Shown: positions 10,738 through 21,650, numbered from the stretch's first letter. The stretch is 64,000 nt of DNA from Beta vulgaris subsp. vulgaris (GCF_026745355.1 NC_079205.1:7684881-7748880), one strand, 5' to 3'. Notes: a model not told the origin generated them from the letters alone. Program-made: numbers and translations.

Positions 10738-12024
10738 CACTAGTGGAAAAAAACCTTATATGTCACTTAGTAACAAATGCGGTTTTTGTAAAACCGCATC
10801 CGAATATATACATTAAAAATGGGAAGGAGTGTTGAGAATACAATCTGATGCGATCCTCTTGTGGACCGCATCATATTAAATTATTTGATGCGATTTATTT
10901 AAAATCTGATGCGGTTTAGTGGACCGCATCAGATTTTTGTTATTTTTCGCTCAAAACCCACATTTGCAGCCTTTGAACCAGCACTGAATTATGGGCCCAA
11001 CACGCAAAAAAACGTCCCAACACGCGAACACATTACGGACGGCCCATATGCGAACAAAAATGATCCAAGCTCTCTCTCCTCCCTCGTAACCCCAATCACC
11101 CCTCTCAGACCCAAACCCTAATTTTCTGCCTCTCCCCCGTCTCTCTCTCCTCTCTACTCTCTACTCCTCGTCATCCACGTCGTCTCCTCTCTCCTCTCTC
11201 CTCTTCCTTCTTTCCTTTTTCCTCTGTCCTCTCTACTATCATGCATCCCTAATCAACTAATTAATAGTGATATGAAGAACGAAGATGAGCGAAGATGAAC
11301 GAAGAACGAAGAAATGAAGAGCCAAATTGGGTAATGAAGAAACGAAGAACGAAATGAAGAGACGAAGAATCGAAGACCGAAAGTGGTTCGTTTGAGTTTT
11401 GATGGGATTTTGTTTTTGCCTTTTTTCATCGTTTTTTCGTTTTTTCTCTCCATATTTTCTCGCTTTTTTACGAGATTTCTTCGTTTTTGTCTTTTTTCTT
11501 TGTTTTCTCGTTTTTTACGAGATTTTTTCGTTTTGTTTTTGATTTTTTTGTCAATTTTTTTCATTTTTTTAATTATTGTACATATATTATTGTAATTATC
11601 GTTTTATAAGTTGAGTTTTTTGTGTGATTATCGTACTGTATTGTTGTAAATGGATTTGTAAATGTTAAATTTAATTTTTATTTTGTGTAATTTTCCCTAT
11701 TATTTGGACTAGATCTAAGAGGACACAAAGCACACAAAAAAGTGCTTTATACAAAGCACAATACTGTGCTTTGTATGTACCGTGCTTTGTATAAAGTGTT
11801 TTTTTTAACACCAAAAATTGACATTCTGATGCGGTCATTGTAAGAACCGCATCAATATTTTGACTTGCTAATGCGGTTCATGGGGAAAACCGCATCAGAT
11901 TATGAGCTAATCTGATGCGGTTTTCCCCATGAACCGCATCAGATTATTAGACAGCTGCTGCGAACCAAAACCGCATCTGAAAGGCCAGTTTTGACCGCAT
12001 CAGGTGGGGTTTTTTCCACTAGTG
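10738..12024. mobile_element. CACTA-like non-autonomous element, family C
   Basis: Ends CACTAGTGGAAAAAAACC and GGGTTTTTTCCACTAGTG, flanked by TAT on both sides (10735-10737 and 12025-12027). The subterminal word is CTGATGCGGTT/AACCGCATCAG, in direct and inverted copies near both ends. The middle has a CT-rich block (11070-11240) and T-rich sequence without a gene. It includes a long perfect hairpin. Confidence 0.9.
11871..11939. repeat. Perfect 32-bp inverted repeat (hairpin) in family C element
   Basis: Arms 11871-11902 and 11908-11939 are exact reverse complements with a 5-base loop. Each arm is built from two subterminal words facing each other. Confidence 0.92.
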
Positions 12025-12130
12025 TATTGCAAATCATGTGAAACTTCACAATGATTATTATTATTTGTTATATTTTCTTATTCTTTAAAATTTATATCGC
12101 ATATATTATTAATGCATTTGTTTTTCGCAG

Positions 12131-14090
12131 AGAGATACTCAGATTTAGGAGACCCTACATATGTTTCTGAGTTTTGTGGGGGTGGAAATGTGGTGACGAG
12201 AGAGTCAACAAGAAAAACAAAACAATCAAGCCGAAGTTTTCGTTATGTTGCATGCAAGGGAAGGTTCAACTACCTCTACTAAAACATCCACAACAAATTC
12301 TTTATGATCTATTAAAGAAGAAACATAGTAGAAGCAACCACTTTCTTGAAAACATAAGAGGATATAATATGATGCATTCGTTTACATCGATGGGTGAAAG
12401 AATTACGACTAAAGGTCGAGGTCCATACGATTACAAGATTGGTGGTCAAAATCATCACTTGATAGGTACTTTATTTTCTGTTGATGGTGCGCGACCTAAG
12501 TTTTCCCAGCTATATATAGGCGATACTGAGGATGAAATCAAGAACAGAAAAGTAGCTGCAAGGTACAACATACTAAATGGCTTTACATATCATTTTCAGT
12601 TTAATTTGTATATTCTGTTTCACATGGTAACTTATTTTTTTCTATATGTCTTACAAGTACGTCAAACCTGATAAGTTGAAGATCATTTTGTCGCACAATT
12701 ACAATATATGATAGATCAAATAACCTTTTAGCTCATAAATTTAGAATGGCTAGGGATAGGTTTGCATCTAACATGTGTGAGAATTTGAAATTAAAACTTA
12801 TTGGAAAAAGAGAGTTTGATGGAAGAACTTGCAATTTGCCAACGACATCAGAAGTTGATGCACTTATTGTAGGAGATATTGATAGTGCCGACAAAAGAGA
12901 TATAATTATAGAAACTAAGGGTGGAAAGCTACAACAAATTTTCGAGCTTCATCCTTCTTACCTCACTATGCAATATCCACAATTATCTCCATATTGAGAA
13001 GATGGATTTAGAACATATATTATGCATAGAGTTAAGACTCCAACATACAGTTCAACAGGAAAGAGATTTAATGTCACAATGCATGAGTTCTTTGCATATA
13101 GAATACAAGATCGAGCTTTGGAAGCTGCAACAATATTATTATCTCGGAGGTTGTTACAACAATTCTTAGTAGATGTTTACACAATGATTGGAGTTGAAAG
13201 GTTGTCTTTTCTTAGACACAACTAACAGAGCTTGAGAGCCGTAAATGTCAAGAACTTAAAAGGTGCTGTTGAAAGAGGTGAAACAGAAGGATCTTCTACT
13301 GGAAGTCGTATAGTCTTGCCAGCTTCATTCACAAGAGGACATAGTTATATGAGAGAAAACTATCACAATGTGATGGCTATTTGTAGAGGGTATGGTTATC
13401 CAGATTTATTCATAACATATATGTGTAATCCTAAGTGACCGGAGATTACTAGATTTGTAAAGAAAAAAGGCCTTAGGATAGGCCAGACATCATATGCCGA
13501 GTTTTTAAGATGAAACTAGACCAACTGGTGAAAGGTTTAAAATATCCCAAAATATTTGACAGGGTTAGGGTTGGTATGTTAGACATCATTCTTATTTCTA
13601 TTATCATCATTATATGTTTAAATTGCATTGTTATAGTTATATACTGTATATAAATTGAATATAAAAACTTATTTTTTTTATCTTCTGATTTTCAGTGGTT
13701 TATACAGTTGAATTCCAAAAGCACATTTTGCCGCACACTCATATTTTATTGTTCATGCATCAAGAAGATAAATACCCTGTTGCTTCAGATATTGATAAGA
13801 TTATTTGTGTTGAGTTGTGCGATAAATGTGAAGATCCTGAACTATCTCAAGCCGTCAGTGAGTACATGATGCACGATCCATGTGGTGCAGCAAACACAAA
13901 TGCTCCGTGTATGATTGACAAGCAATGCAGTAAGCATTTTCCCAAGAGGTTCATTGATGCCACTATAGTTGATGATGAAGGATATCCAGGGTACAGGCGA
14001 AGAGATAATGGATCTACAATTAAGAAGAGTGGAGTTCATCTTGATAATCGGTATGTTGTTTCGTATAATGCTGAATTGCTTCCGTAAATG
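12131..14090 (+). pseudogene. Helitron Rep (HUH nuclease) domain pseudogene
   Basis: Family role: the HUH nuclease nicks and rejoins DNA for rolling-circle transposition. Readable pieces in order are: an N-terminal segment at 12420-12560 (GTLFSVDGARPKFSQLYI); 13075-13225 with ALEAATILLSRRLLQQF; 13290-13436 with GHSYMRENYHNVMAICRGYG and LFITYMCNPK; and, after an apparent intron (about 13577-13694, GTATG to TTTCAG), 13695-14087 with the HUH-like motif LPHTHILL and YRRRDNG. Stops and frame changes separate the pieces, for example just after CNPK near 13437. The tyrosine motif that follows is in the next feature. Decayed, but clearly of plant Helitron type. Confidence 0.82.
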
Positions 14091-15394
14091 TCAAGGACAT
14101 ATCAACATTGAATGGTGTAACCAATCTAGATCAATTAAATATTTCTTCAAATGTATAAACAAGGGCTATGATAGGGTTACAACTGCGGCTTATCAAGATA
14201 AACAGAAAGAAGATGAAGCCAAAGAAATAGATGAGATAAAGATATACTATGATTGTCGATATATTTCGGCGTGTGAAGCAATTTGGAGGATTTTTGGATT
14301 CAACTTCCATTATCCAACACATGTTATTGAAAGATTAAGTTTTCATCTACCAGGAGAACAAATTGTTTTGTCTTAGGACCATTCGGATGTGGAATCTATA
14401 CTAAAAAGACCTCATATTAATACAAAATTCCTATCTTGGATGCAATGTAACCAAAAATATGAAGAAGCTATAGAGCTTACTTATGTGGAGTTCCCTACAA
14501 AATTTGTTTGGAAACAGGCTCGGAGAGAGTGGACACCAAGAGCTAAAGGTTTCACAATAGGATGAATCTAGCACGTCTCACCAAGATCTGGAGAGAAGTT
14601 TTATCTTAGAACTTTACTGAATTTTGTAAAAGTCACAACATGCTATGAAGATATTAGAACGGTTGATGGTGTAGTGTCTCCTACATTCAAGGAAGCTTTC
14701 TATGCAAGGGGGTTACTTGATGATGACAAGGAATATGTTGACGCAATAACATAAGCAAGTTTTAGAGGATCATGGCACTACCTAAGACATTTGTTCTCCA
14801 TGTTACTATTATCTGGGAGTATGTCAAAGCCGGAGGAAGTTTGGCAGAAGACTTGGTGGTTATTGTCTGATGACATTCTTTACAAGCAACGTGCTATTCA
14901 AAAAAATAAAGGTAAACAACTACGATAACATTGTTGAGTCATAAGTAAGATATTTTTTTTAGCAACGTGCACACTTAATATAGGTTATTAGTGTATCTTT
15001 TTTATATGTTTTAACAGATTTCCAGTTAACTGACGATCAAATTGAAGCTTTTGCATTGGCTGAGATTGAAACCATGCTCCAACTTTTCCAGAAGAACTCA
15101 TCATGTTTGAAGGACAAAACAAGCTCATAGAAGATGAGCTGTCTTATAACATAGAGGAAATGACCTTGGAACATGACAAACTGTATAAAGGTTTAACTGA
15201 TGAGTAGTTGATGATTTATCGGGAAGTATGGGATGTGTCGAGTCAAGAAGGAGGTGTATTTTTCGTTTACGGCTACGAAGGGGATGGGTAAAACATATGT
15301 TTACATATGTTTGGAAGACATTATCTGATGCAATAATAAGAAAGATAGACAAAATTGTATTGCCGGTAGCTTCGAGTGGAATTGCTTCTCTTCT
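14090..15394 (+). pseudogene. Helitron Rep end and N-terminal helicase pseudogene
   Basis: It begins with the catalytic-tyrosine region SIKYFFKCINKG. The usual plant pattern here is Y-x3-Y, and the second tyrosine position reads Cys. The linker follows (14376-14760, similar to the start of Helitron 1), then an apparent intron (about 14912-15018, ending TTTTAACAG) and the helicase N-terminus. A Walker A-like GMGKTY can be read at about 15280-15300, but only after a local frame change. At 15395 the sequence is broken by a CACTA-like insertion that is flanked by a 60-bp duplication. Confidence 0.75.
15335..15394 (+). repeat. 60-bp direct duplication, left copy
   Basis: Matches 15693-15752 at 58 of 60 positions (read by eye). 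It is helicase coding sequence beginning AATAAGAAAGATAGAC. The two copies flank the truncated family D element, and the right copy begins exactly at that element's terminal CTAGTG. Confidence 0.88.
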
Positions 15395-15692
15395 TGGTAA
15401 GTGACAGCTAATATTGCTGCGGTTTCCACGTAGGACCGCAACAATATATTAAAAAAACATTTTTTTAATATATTGCTGCGGTCCTACGTGGAAACCGCAA
15501 CAATATTAGCTGTACAGGGCCCCACATGTTTTTAAAATGATAACCGTTAGACAATATTGTTGCGGTTTTGGGCGGGAACCGCAGCAATATTGTCAATTTC
15601 TATTTTTTTATTTCTTTATGCGTGTTATATTGCTGCGTATAGGTAAAATCGCAGCAATATCACCGCAATAAATAGCATTTATTCTACTAGTG
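15395..15692. mobile_element. CACTA-like element, family D, 5'-truncated
   Basis: The right end is intact (AGCATTTATTCTACTAGTG), but the left CACTAGTAG terminus is missing. Instead, a 10-base stretch after the duplicated host sequence leads directly into a long hairpin made of ATTGCTGCGG words. With the 60-bp flanking duplication this looks like an excision or gap-repair product rather than a simple insertion. Confidence 0.8.
15404..15513. repeat. 54-bp inverted repeat (hairpin) in truncated family D element
   Basis: Arms 15404-15457 and 15460-15513 pair at 52 of 54 positions with a 2-base loop. Each arm carries two ATTGCTGCGG-type words flanking TTTCCACGTAGGACCG. Confidence 0.9.
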
Positions 15693-15861
15693 AATAAGAA
15701 AGATAGACGAAATTGTATTGCCGGTAGCTTCGAGTGGAATCGCTTCTCTTCTCCTTCCAAGAGGAAGAACAACTCATTCTAGATTTGGTATCCCTTTGAA
15801 TGTAACCGAGAATTCTACTTGCGCCGGCATTCACCCTGGGTCGGATTTAGCTGCTCTTCTT
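15693..15861 (+). pseudogene. Helitron 2 helicase segment (second piece)
   Basis: It starts with the 60-bp duplicated segment (right copy 15693-15752) and continues through a [16 protein letters not shown] helicase stretch to GSDLAALL. That corresponds to GSDLTGLL in Helitron 1. It is interrupted at 15862 by the family D element, with CTT as the target duplication. Confidence 0.82.
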
Positions 15862-18800
15862 CACTAGTAGAATAATTGCTTATTGCTGCGGTTTTACCAT
15901 ACGCAGCAATATATGACGTAAAAAGAAAAAAATATAAAATAACCATATTGCTGCGATTTCGGCCGAAAACCGCAGCAATATAGTTTCAACGAAATTTTTT
16001 TGACTACTTGAGCAAACATATTACTGCGGTTTCTCGATAAAACCACAACAATATATTAAGATATTATAAAAAAAAAAAATTATTTTAATATATTGCTGCG
16101 GTTCTTAAAAAACCGCAGCAATATATTGTTTTAAATATAACAAAAATTTCGGCCCCTAGGGTTTGTTTCCCTCTATCCCTCTCATTAGTTCAGCCGTTTC
16201 CCCTCCCTCTCCTCACTATCCACTCTCCTCACTAGGGCTCCTCTCTCTCTTTGGTCGCCCTTTCTCTCCTCTCTCTTCGGTCGCCCTCTCTCTCTCCTCT
16301 TCGGCGCTGCTTCCGCCCTCTCTCTCTCTTCGATAAAACCGTCGGTCGTGGCTTGCCGCCTCTCGTGGCTGTCGTCCTTCTTGGCTCGTGACTGGCCATT
16401 CTTCGTCGTTTGTGGGTCGTGGTTCGCCAGCCTTCGTCGTTCGTGGCTCGCTGGATTTCGTCGTTCGTGGCTCGCTTGGTTTCTCTGTCTTTCCGTCAAA
16501 TCGTCCCTCTTTTCTTTCATTTTTTTTGTTAATTATCTGTAATTCTGTTTGTTTTTAGATATTGCAGTATAATATTACGTGAATTAACAGGGTTGAATGT
16601 ATTTGAAATTATATTTTGTAATTATAATTTTGGCAATCACACAACATGACGGCAGCATTGTTAAAATTCGTAGATATTTTAATCTGCAAAAGAAAAGTAG
16701 TTCAGTGCAATGAAGCAGGATGGAGACCTGTAAAACACTAGTAGAATAAATGCTATTTGCTGCTGTGATATTGTTGTGGTTTTACCTATACGCAGCAATA
16801 TAACACGCAAAAAGAAAAAAAAATAGAAATTGACAATATTGCTGCGGTTTTTTTAAAAAAACCGCAGCAATATTGATTAACAGAATTTTTTTTGAAAAAA
16901 GGTTGACTATTTTACCTGATATATTGCTGCGGTTTGTGATAAAACCGCAGCAATATTTTAAAATAATATTAAAGAATAAAACTTTAATATATTGCTGCGG
17001 TTCTTAACAGAAACAGCAGCAATATCATTAATAATTTTTTTAAAAAAAATATAAAGCCTAACAGCAGCAATGTCATTATTTTTTTTTAAAAAAAATATAT
17101 AAAGCCTACATGTCATGAGTTAGGGCTTTTCTTTCTCACTTCTATTACACCTACACGCCGTTTCTCTCCTCCTCTCAACCTCTCTCTCTCTCCTGCTCTC
17201 AACCTTTCTCTTCCTCTCTTCCTCTCAACCTCTCTCTTCCTCTCAACCTCGCTGGATCTCTTTTCGTGGCTTTCTCTTTTCGACGACAGCAAAGCCCTCG
17301 TCGCCGTTCTCTTTTCGTCGACAGCAAGTAAGCCTTCGTCGGCCGTTCATCTGCTCGCAAGTCGTTAGCGGCTCAGCGCCTTTCATCTGCTCGCATAGCC
17401 CTCCGTCGTCGCCGCAAGTTCGTTGTCACCCCTTCGCTTCATCGGTCGTTCATCTGCTCGCAAGTTCTCTTATTTGTTGGAGTTCGAAAAGATTGTCGAT
17501 TGGTGTTTTTGTTCGATTTATTTTTATTTTTCCTTATTTTTCAGTTTCAGTTTTAAATGAAAGATAGATCTAGGGTTCTTATTTCGTTATTGTTCAACAT
17601 TTTTAATTTTATGTATAGTTTAGTTATTTAATTTCCATTTTAATTTCGTTTCCAATATTTTCGATTGTAATTATGGTACTTATCTCATTTTTGTTTGTTC
17701 ATTGTAATTATCTCATTTTTGTTTGTTAATTATGGTGTAATTCTCGTTTTTTGTAATTTTTCTGGATCTGTTTTGTTCTTTCAAGATCTGTAATTTGTTG
17801 TTTACCTTTTTCTCTATTTTTTTCATTTTTTTGTTTTTAGAATTTTCTGTTTTTTTGGTTTTTATTTTCCTTTTTTTCGTTGGTTTGTAGTTAGATTTCT
17901 TTTTTAACTTTTAGTATTATTTGTTTTTATTAGTCATTTATTGGTAATTTTTTTCATTTTGTTTTTCTATTTTACATTAATTCTTTTGTAATATTGATGT
18001 AATTAGATTTTACATCTTTATATATTAATGAACATTTTATCTTCAGTTTGTCTGTAAATTTAATGGATAGTGAATATGTTAATTGTTTGGTTTTAATATT
18101 TCAAATTTAATTGGCAAATGCAAAAAAAAAAAAAAAAATTCTAGACCTAGTCATATTGCTGCGGTTTTGACCAAAAACCACAACAATATACTTGATTTTT
18201 TATGATAAAAAATGATAATATTGCTGCGGTTTTGTGCTAGAAACCGCAGCAATATGTTGAGATATTGCTGCGGTTTCAAACCGCAACAATATAATTAATA
18301 CCTATTGCTGCCCTCTTAATTGATGCGCGTCCAAAACCGCAGCAATAAGGCACTTTTTAACCGCAGCAAATAGCATTTATTCTACTAGTGAAAGAAACAG
18401 CTGAAACTTACTGGTTTCTCCTTGTCGCTAGGGGTGGTGGTGGATAAATGCAAGATCTTCTTTTTCACCTTTTCTGCTCCTACACCTCTTTTGTTCTTTT
18501 TAAAATATGTTTCTACCGGCTCCAACCTACCCTGTGAGCATCATAGATCACCAAGAAAGAATAATATTAACTCTTGAAATCCAAAACTTTCAGTTAATAT
18601 GATTTAATAATTCAAGTGAATCCAGTGGTTCTGTTTTGTCCCATTCCTCATTGTAATTTTTTTATTGTATATATGGCAGTTTGGATTAATTAGTTTTGTG
18701 TTGTTATTGTAATCCAATAGTCTCTTTGGATTTAAAAATGTTTATATTATAAGTGAATTATAACTACCAAAAATTTATGCCTTGAATAATGAATTTTATT

Positions 18801-19059
18801 TTTTTTTTACTTACCATGCATATATTGCTGCGGTTTCGGGAAGAAACCGCAGCAATATACCTGTATTTTTATTATTAAAAAAATATCTTTTGCTGCGGTT
18901 TTTGCCCAGAAACCGCAACAATATGTTCTAATATTGCCGCGGTTTAAAACTGCACCAATATAATTATTACCTATTGCCGCCCCCTTAATTGCTGCGCGCC
19001 CAAAACCGCAGCAATAGGCCACTTTTTGACTGCAGCAATAAGCATTTATTCTACTAGTG
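15862..19059. mobile_element. CACTA-like element, family D, outer copy (host of a nested copy)
   Basis: Ends CACTAGTAGAATAATTGC and GCATTTATTCTACTAGTG, flanked by CTT at 15859-15861 and 19060-19062. Subterminal repeats are ATTGCTGCGG/CCGCAGCAAT in both orientations. Without the nested copy (16736-18390) and its duplicated AAA it would be about 1.54 kb. The interior contains a CT-rich leader-like block (16140-16340). It lies inside the Helitron 2 helicase. Confidence 0.9.
16736..18390. mobile_element. CACTA-like element, family D, inner nested copy
   Basis: Ends CACTAGTAGAATAAATGC and GCATTTATTCTACTAGTG, flanked by AAA at 16733-16735 and 18391-18393. It has the same subterminal words as its host element, so one family member has inserted into another. 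The interior has a CT-rich block (17110-17480) followed by about 600 bp of T-rich, intron-like sequence and no recognisable gene. Confidence 0.9.
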
Positions 19060-19904
19060 CTTATTAAGAGAAAACTAATCATTTGGATGAAGCTCCAATG
19101 ATGCATAAGTATTATTTTGAAGCACTTAATAGAAATTTGAGGGACATAATGAGGTCGGTTGATCGGGATACTTTGCATCGACCATTTGGAGGTAAAGTGA
19201 TGGTATTCGATGGTGATCTCACGCAGATATTATCAATTACGTTGTACCGAAGGGAACTAGGCAAGATATCATGTTCGCCACCGTTAATTCGTCTTAGGGT
19301 AGATACTAAGCGTAGGAGACGAAAAGGCGTGGGGTCCTAATGATGGTTAAGTAGTTATCGAGGTTGTAAAAGATATCCTAATAGATTCCGGGGCCGATCC
19401 AATTTCAGCAATTGTTGATAGCACGTACCCAGACCTACATACATGAGCATATTTGGGAAGCTAGATATTTCCAAGAAAGAGCTATTTTGGCCCCAACAAA
19501 TGAGATAGTGGAGATAGTAAATGATCATGTTATATCTATCATTCTAGAGAAGATAAAGTCTATTTGAGTCCGGATGCTATAACCAAAGAGGAAGAAAACT
19601 TTGGAGTCCACGAAATATACTCCGCTAAATTCCTCAATACAATAAGATGCTCATGTCTCCCAAATCATACCATGCGATTAAAGGTTGGTACGCTAGTTAT
19701 GCTTCTAAAGAATATTGATCAAACATTTGGATTATGTAATGGCACGAGGTTAGTCGTCAATCATTTAGGAAATCGTGTTATTGAAGCTACTGTTATTTCC
19801 GGAAACAATGTGGGAGCAAAAGTTTTTATCCCAAGAATGACATTGACCCCGTCGGACTCCACCAAATTTTCTATCAGATTTCAGAGATGTCAATTTCCTT
19901 TAAT
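19060..19904 (+). pseudogene. Helitron 2 helicase segment (third piece)
   Basis: Resumes after the family D insertion with the Walker B region (IIW, DEAPMMHK), although one G is missing before DEAP, so the frame shifts. At 19155-19235 it has FGGKVMVFDGDLTQILSI. At 19380-19530 there are further helicase pieces broken by stops. At 19564-19904 a longer open piece holds NGTRLVVNHLGNRVIEA and FQRCQFPL, closely parallel to Helitron 1. It is interrupted at 19905 by a family B element. Confidence 0.82.
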
Positions 19905-20013
19905 CACTAGTGGAAAAATGAAGAAGGGCTGCGCTTTTTGACAGCAGCCCTTTCAGTAGCAGCCCTTCACTTTTTAAGTAGGGTTGCACTAGAAAAGCGC
20001 ATCCCTTAAGCTA

Positions 20014-20094
20014 GAAGGGCTGCGCTAGTTAGGAAAAAGCGCAGCCCTTCTAGCCCAGAAGGGCTGCGCTTTTTCCTAACTAGCGCAGCCCTTC
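20014..20094. repeat. Perfect 37-bp inverted repeat in family B copy 2
   Basis: Arms 20014-20050 and 20058-20094 are exact reverse complements. Each arm begins and ends with a GAAGGGCTGCGC-type word, so it can fold in more than one way. Confidence 0.9.
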
Positions 20095-20269
20095 CTACCA
20101 AAAAAAAAGTAAAAAAAAAAAAAATTTTTTGTCATTTTTTTACTCATAATCTCACATTTTCTGAAATTAAACAGAAGAGAAGAGAAACAAAACGAAAATA
20201 CTAAACCCAAAACAATAAAAAGAATGAAACGAAAATGAAAAAAAGGAACAAAAACTAATATACAAAGAG

Positions 20270-20595
20270 AAGTATACAATAAGTATACAAGAAGTATACA
20301 AGAACATTAATCAAAATAAACAAAGAGAAGTATACAAGAATAACATTCAAAACAAAGAGAAGTATACAAGAACATTAATCAAAATAAACAAAGAGAAGTA
20401 TACAAGAATAACATTAATCAAAATAAACAAAGAGAAGTATACAAGAATAACATTCAAAAACAAAGAAGTATATACAAGAACATTAATCAAAACAAAGAGA
20501 AGTATACAAGCAAGAACATTAATCAAAACAAAGAGAAGTATACAAGAACATTAATCAAAATATATAAACAAAGAGAAGTATACAAGAACATTATA
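20270..20595. repeat. Minisatellite in family B copy 2
   Basis: About eight imperfect copies of the unit seen at 6602-6790 (AAGAGAAGTATACAAGAACA and variants), expanded compared with copy 1. Confidence 0.8.
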
Positions 20596-21049
20596 GATCT
20601 GAAAAATACAAGAACTACAACCTAATAATGTTTAAATACATAAACAAAACCCAAATACATAATTTAAAGGAAAAAAAAAATATCGGAAAAACTTAAAATG
20701 GGTATTTGGAGGTTTAAACGAACTCGGATGGCTTAAAAAGCCTAAACGTCACATCGATTGTGAGTTTGACTCGTTGGCTCGTTCCGCTTCCGAAAAGGTA
20801 TCACAATAGGCAATCGGACTCCGTCGCCATGTTTAGTGCAAATCATTTCAAGGTTTTTGTCGCAAATGTTTATGGGAGTTTTTAGAGAGAAGAGAGGATG
20901 AGAGAGAAGAGAGGATGAGAGAGAGGAAAGGAATAATGAGGACGTGAGAGAGGAGAGAGAATGAGGGATAATATATTTGACGAATCCCCGCTCAATATTT
21001 CAAAGCCCGCGATTCCAAAATTTCAAATTTTTTCAGGAAGGGCTGCGCT

Positions 21050-21235
21050 TTTCTAAAAAAGCGCAGCCCTACTAAGCAGAAGGGCTGCGCTTTTTAAAAA
21101 AGCGCAGCCCTACTAGTGAAGGGCTACGCTTTTTTTAAAAAGCGCAGCCCTTCTGCTTAGTAGGGCTGCGCTTTTTTAAATAAGCGCAGCCCTTCACTAG
21201 TAGGGCTGCGCTTTTACGAAAAGCGCAGCCCTTCC
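21050..21235. repeat. Compound inverted-repeat block near the right end of family B copy 2
   Basis: Seven or more alternating GGGCTGCGC/GCGCAGCCC words form nested palindromes. The segment around 21055-21095 pairs with about 21136-21177. Internal CTAGTG and CACTAG words (21112 and 21195 region) mimic the element's own terminus. Confidence 0.78.
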
Positions 21236-21266
21236 TGCGCAGCCTTTTATGTTTTTTCCCCTAGTG

Positions 21267-21487
21267 AATCGTTTGTTTTGCTATGACTATAAATAAAGTC
21301 AAGGATAATCTTTGTCTCATGTAGGCTTGTATCTTCCGAGACCTGTTTTTAGCCATGACCAATTTTATATTGCTGTTTCCAGAGTTACTAGCAAAAAATG
21401 TCTGAAGATCCTTCATTTTGATAAAGAACACGGTGTGCGTACAAGTACAACAAATGTAGTTTACAAGGAAGTGTTTGCAAACATATA
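21267..21487 (+). pseudogene. Helitron 2 helicase C-terminal segment
   Basis: It continues from the family B insertion site. Counting one copy of the AAT duplication, the motif VI segment CFAMTIN follows FPL in frame, as in Helitron 1. The rest reads through a KCLKILHFDKEH-type segment and a short C-terminus (NVVYKEVF) before a stop near 21487. Confidence 0.75.
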
Positions 21488-21618
21488 AATTGACTTAAAA
21501 AGGTATATTTGTAATTAACCTTTTAATCACTCATATATGATGAATTTATGATGTTGGTTATTTGCATCATTGTTATTTTTTTATTATTCCTTAATTATGT
21601 TATAAAGCAATAACTACA

Positions 21619-21650
21619 CCCGTATATTATGCACGGATCCTAAAAGCTAG
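21619..21650 (+). other. Helitron 2 3' terminus
   Basis: A short stem CCGT (21620-21623) with ACGG (21633-21636), then ATCCTAAAAG and CTAG at 21647-21650, followed by T. The hairpin is weaker than in Helitron 1 and appears mutated. Confidence 0.7.

Larger units (their letters stand above)
19905..21266. mobile_element. CACTA-like non-autonomous element, family B copy 2
   Basis: Ends CACTAGTGGAAAAATG and TTTTTTCCCCTAGTG, with AAT duplicated at 19902-19904 and 21267-21269. GAAGGGCTGCGC words occur in many direct and inverted copies at both ends. The interior matches copy 1 (6303-7354), including the minisatellite. Inserted within the conserved motif VI region of the Helitron 2 helicase. Confidence 0.92.
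12121..21650 (+). mobile_element. Helitron 2 (decayed, split by four CACTA-like elements)
   Basis: Coding remnants run from an apparent splice acceptor at about 12130 to about 21487, and the 3' end is at 21650. The order is Helitron-like N domain, Rep (HUH) nuclease and PIF1-like helicase. The 3' end has a short CCGT/ACGG hairpin, then CTAG and T. The 5' end is not identified and may lie far upstream among the MITEs. CACTA-like insertions sit at about 15395-15692, 15862-19059 (with a nested copy) and 19905-21266. Removing them by their target duplications brings the helicase order back together. The Rep and helicase frames also carry independent stops and indels. Confidence 0.85.

Noticed and set aside
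16185..16542. Arg/Glu-rich and Trp/Leu-rich frames in the family D element
   Set aside because: They overlap the pyrimidine-rich leader block, are open on both strands, and show no recognisable domain.
4681..21266. Regularly repeated palindromic words as a CRISPR-like array
   Set aside because: Repeats are subterminal to transposon ends, vary in spacing and orientation, and the genome is clearly a plant's.
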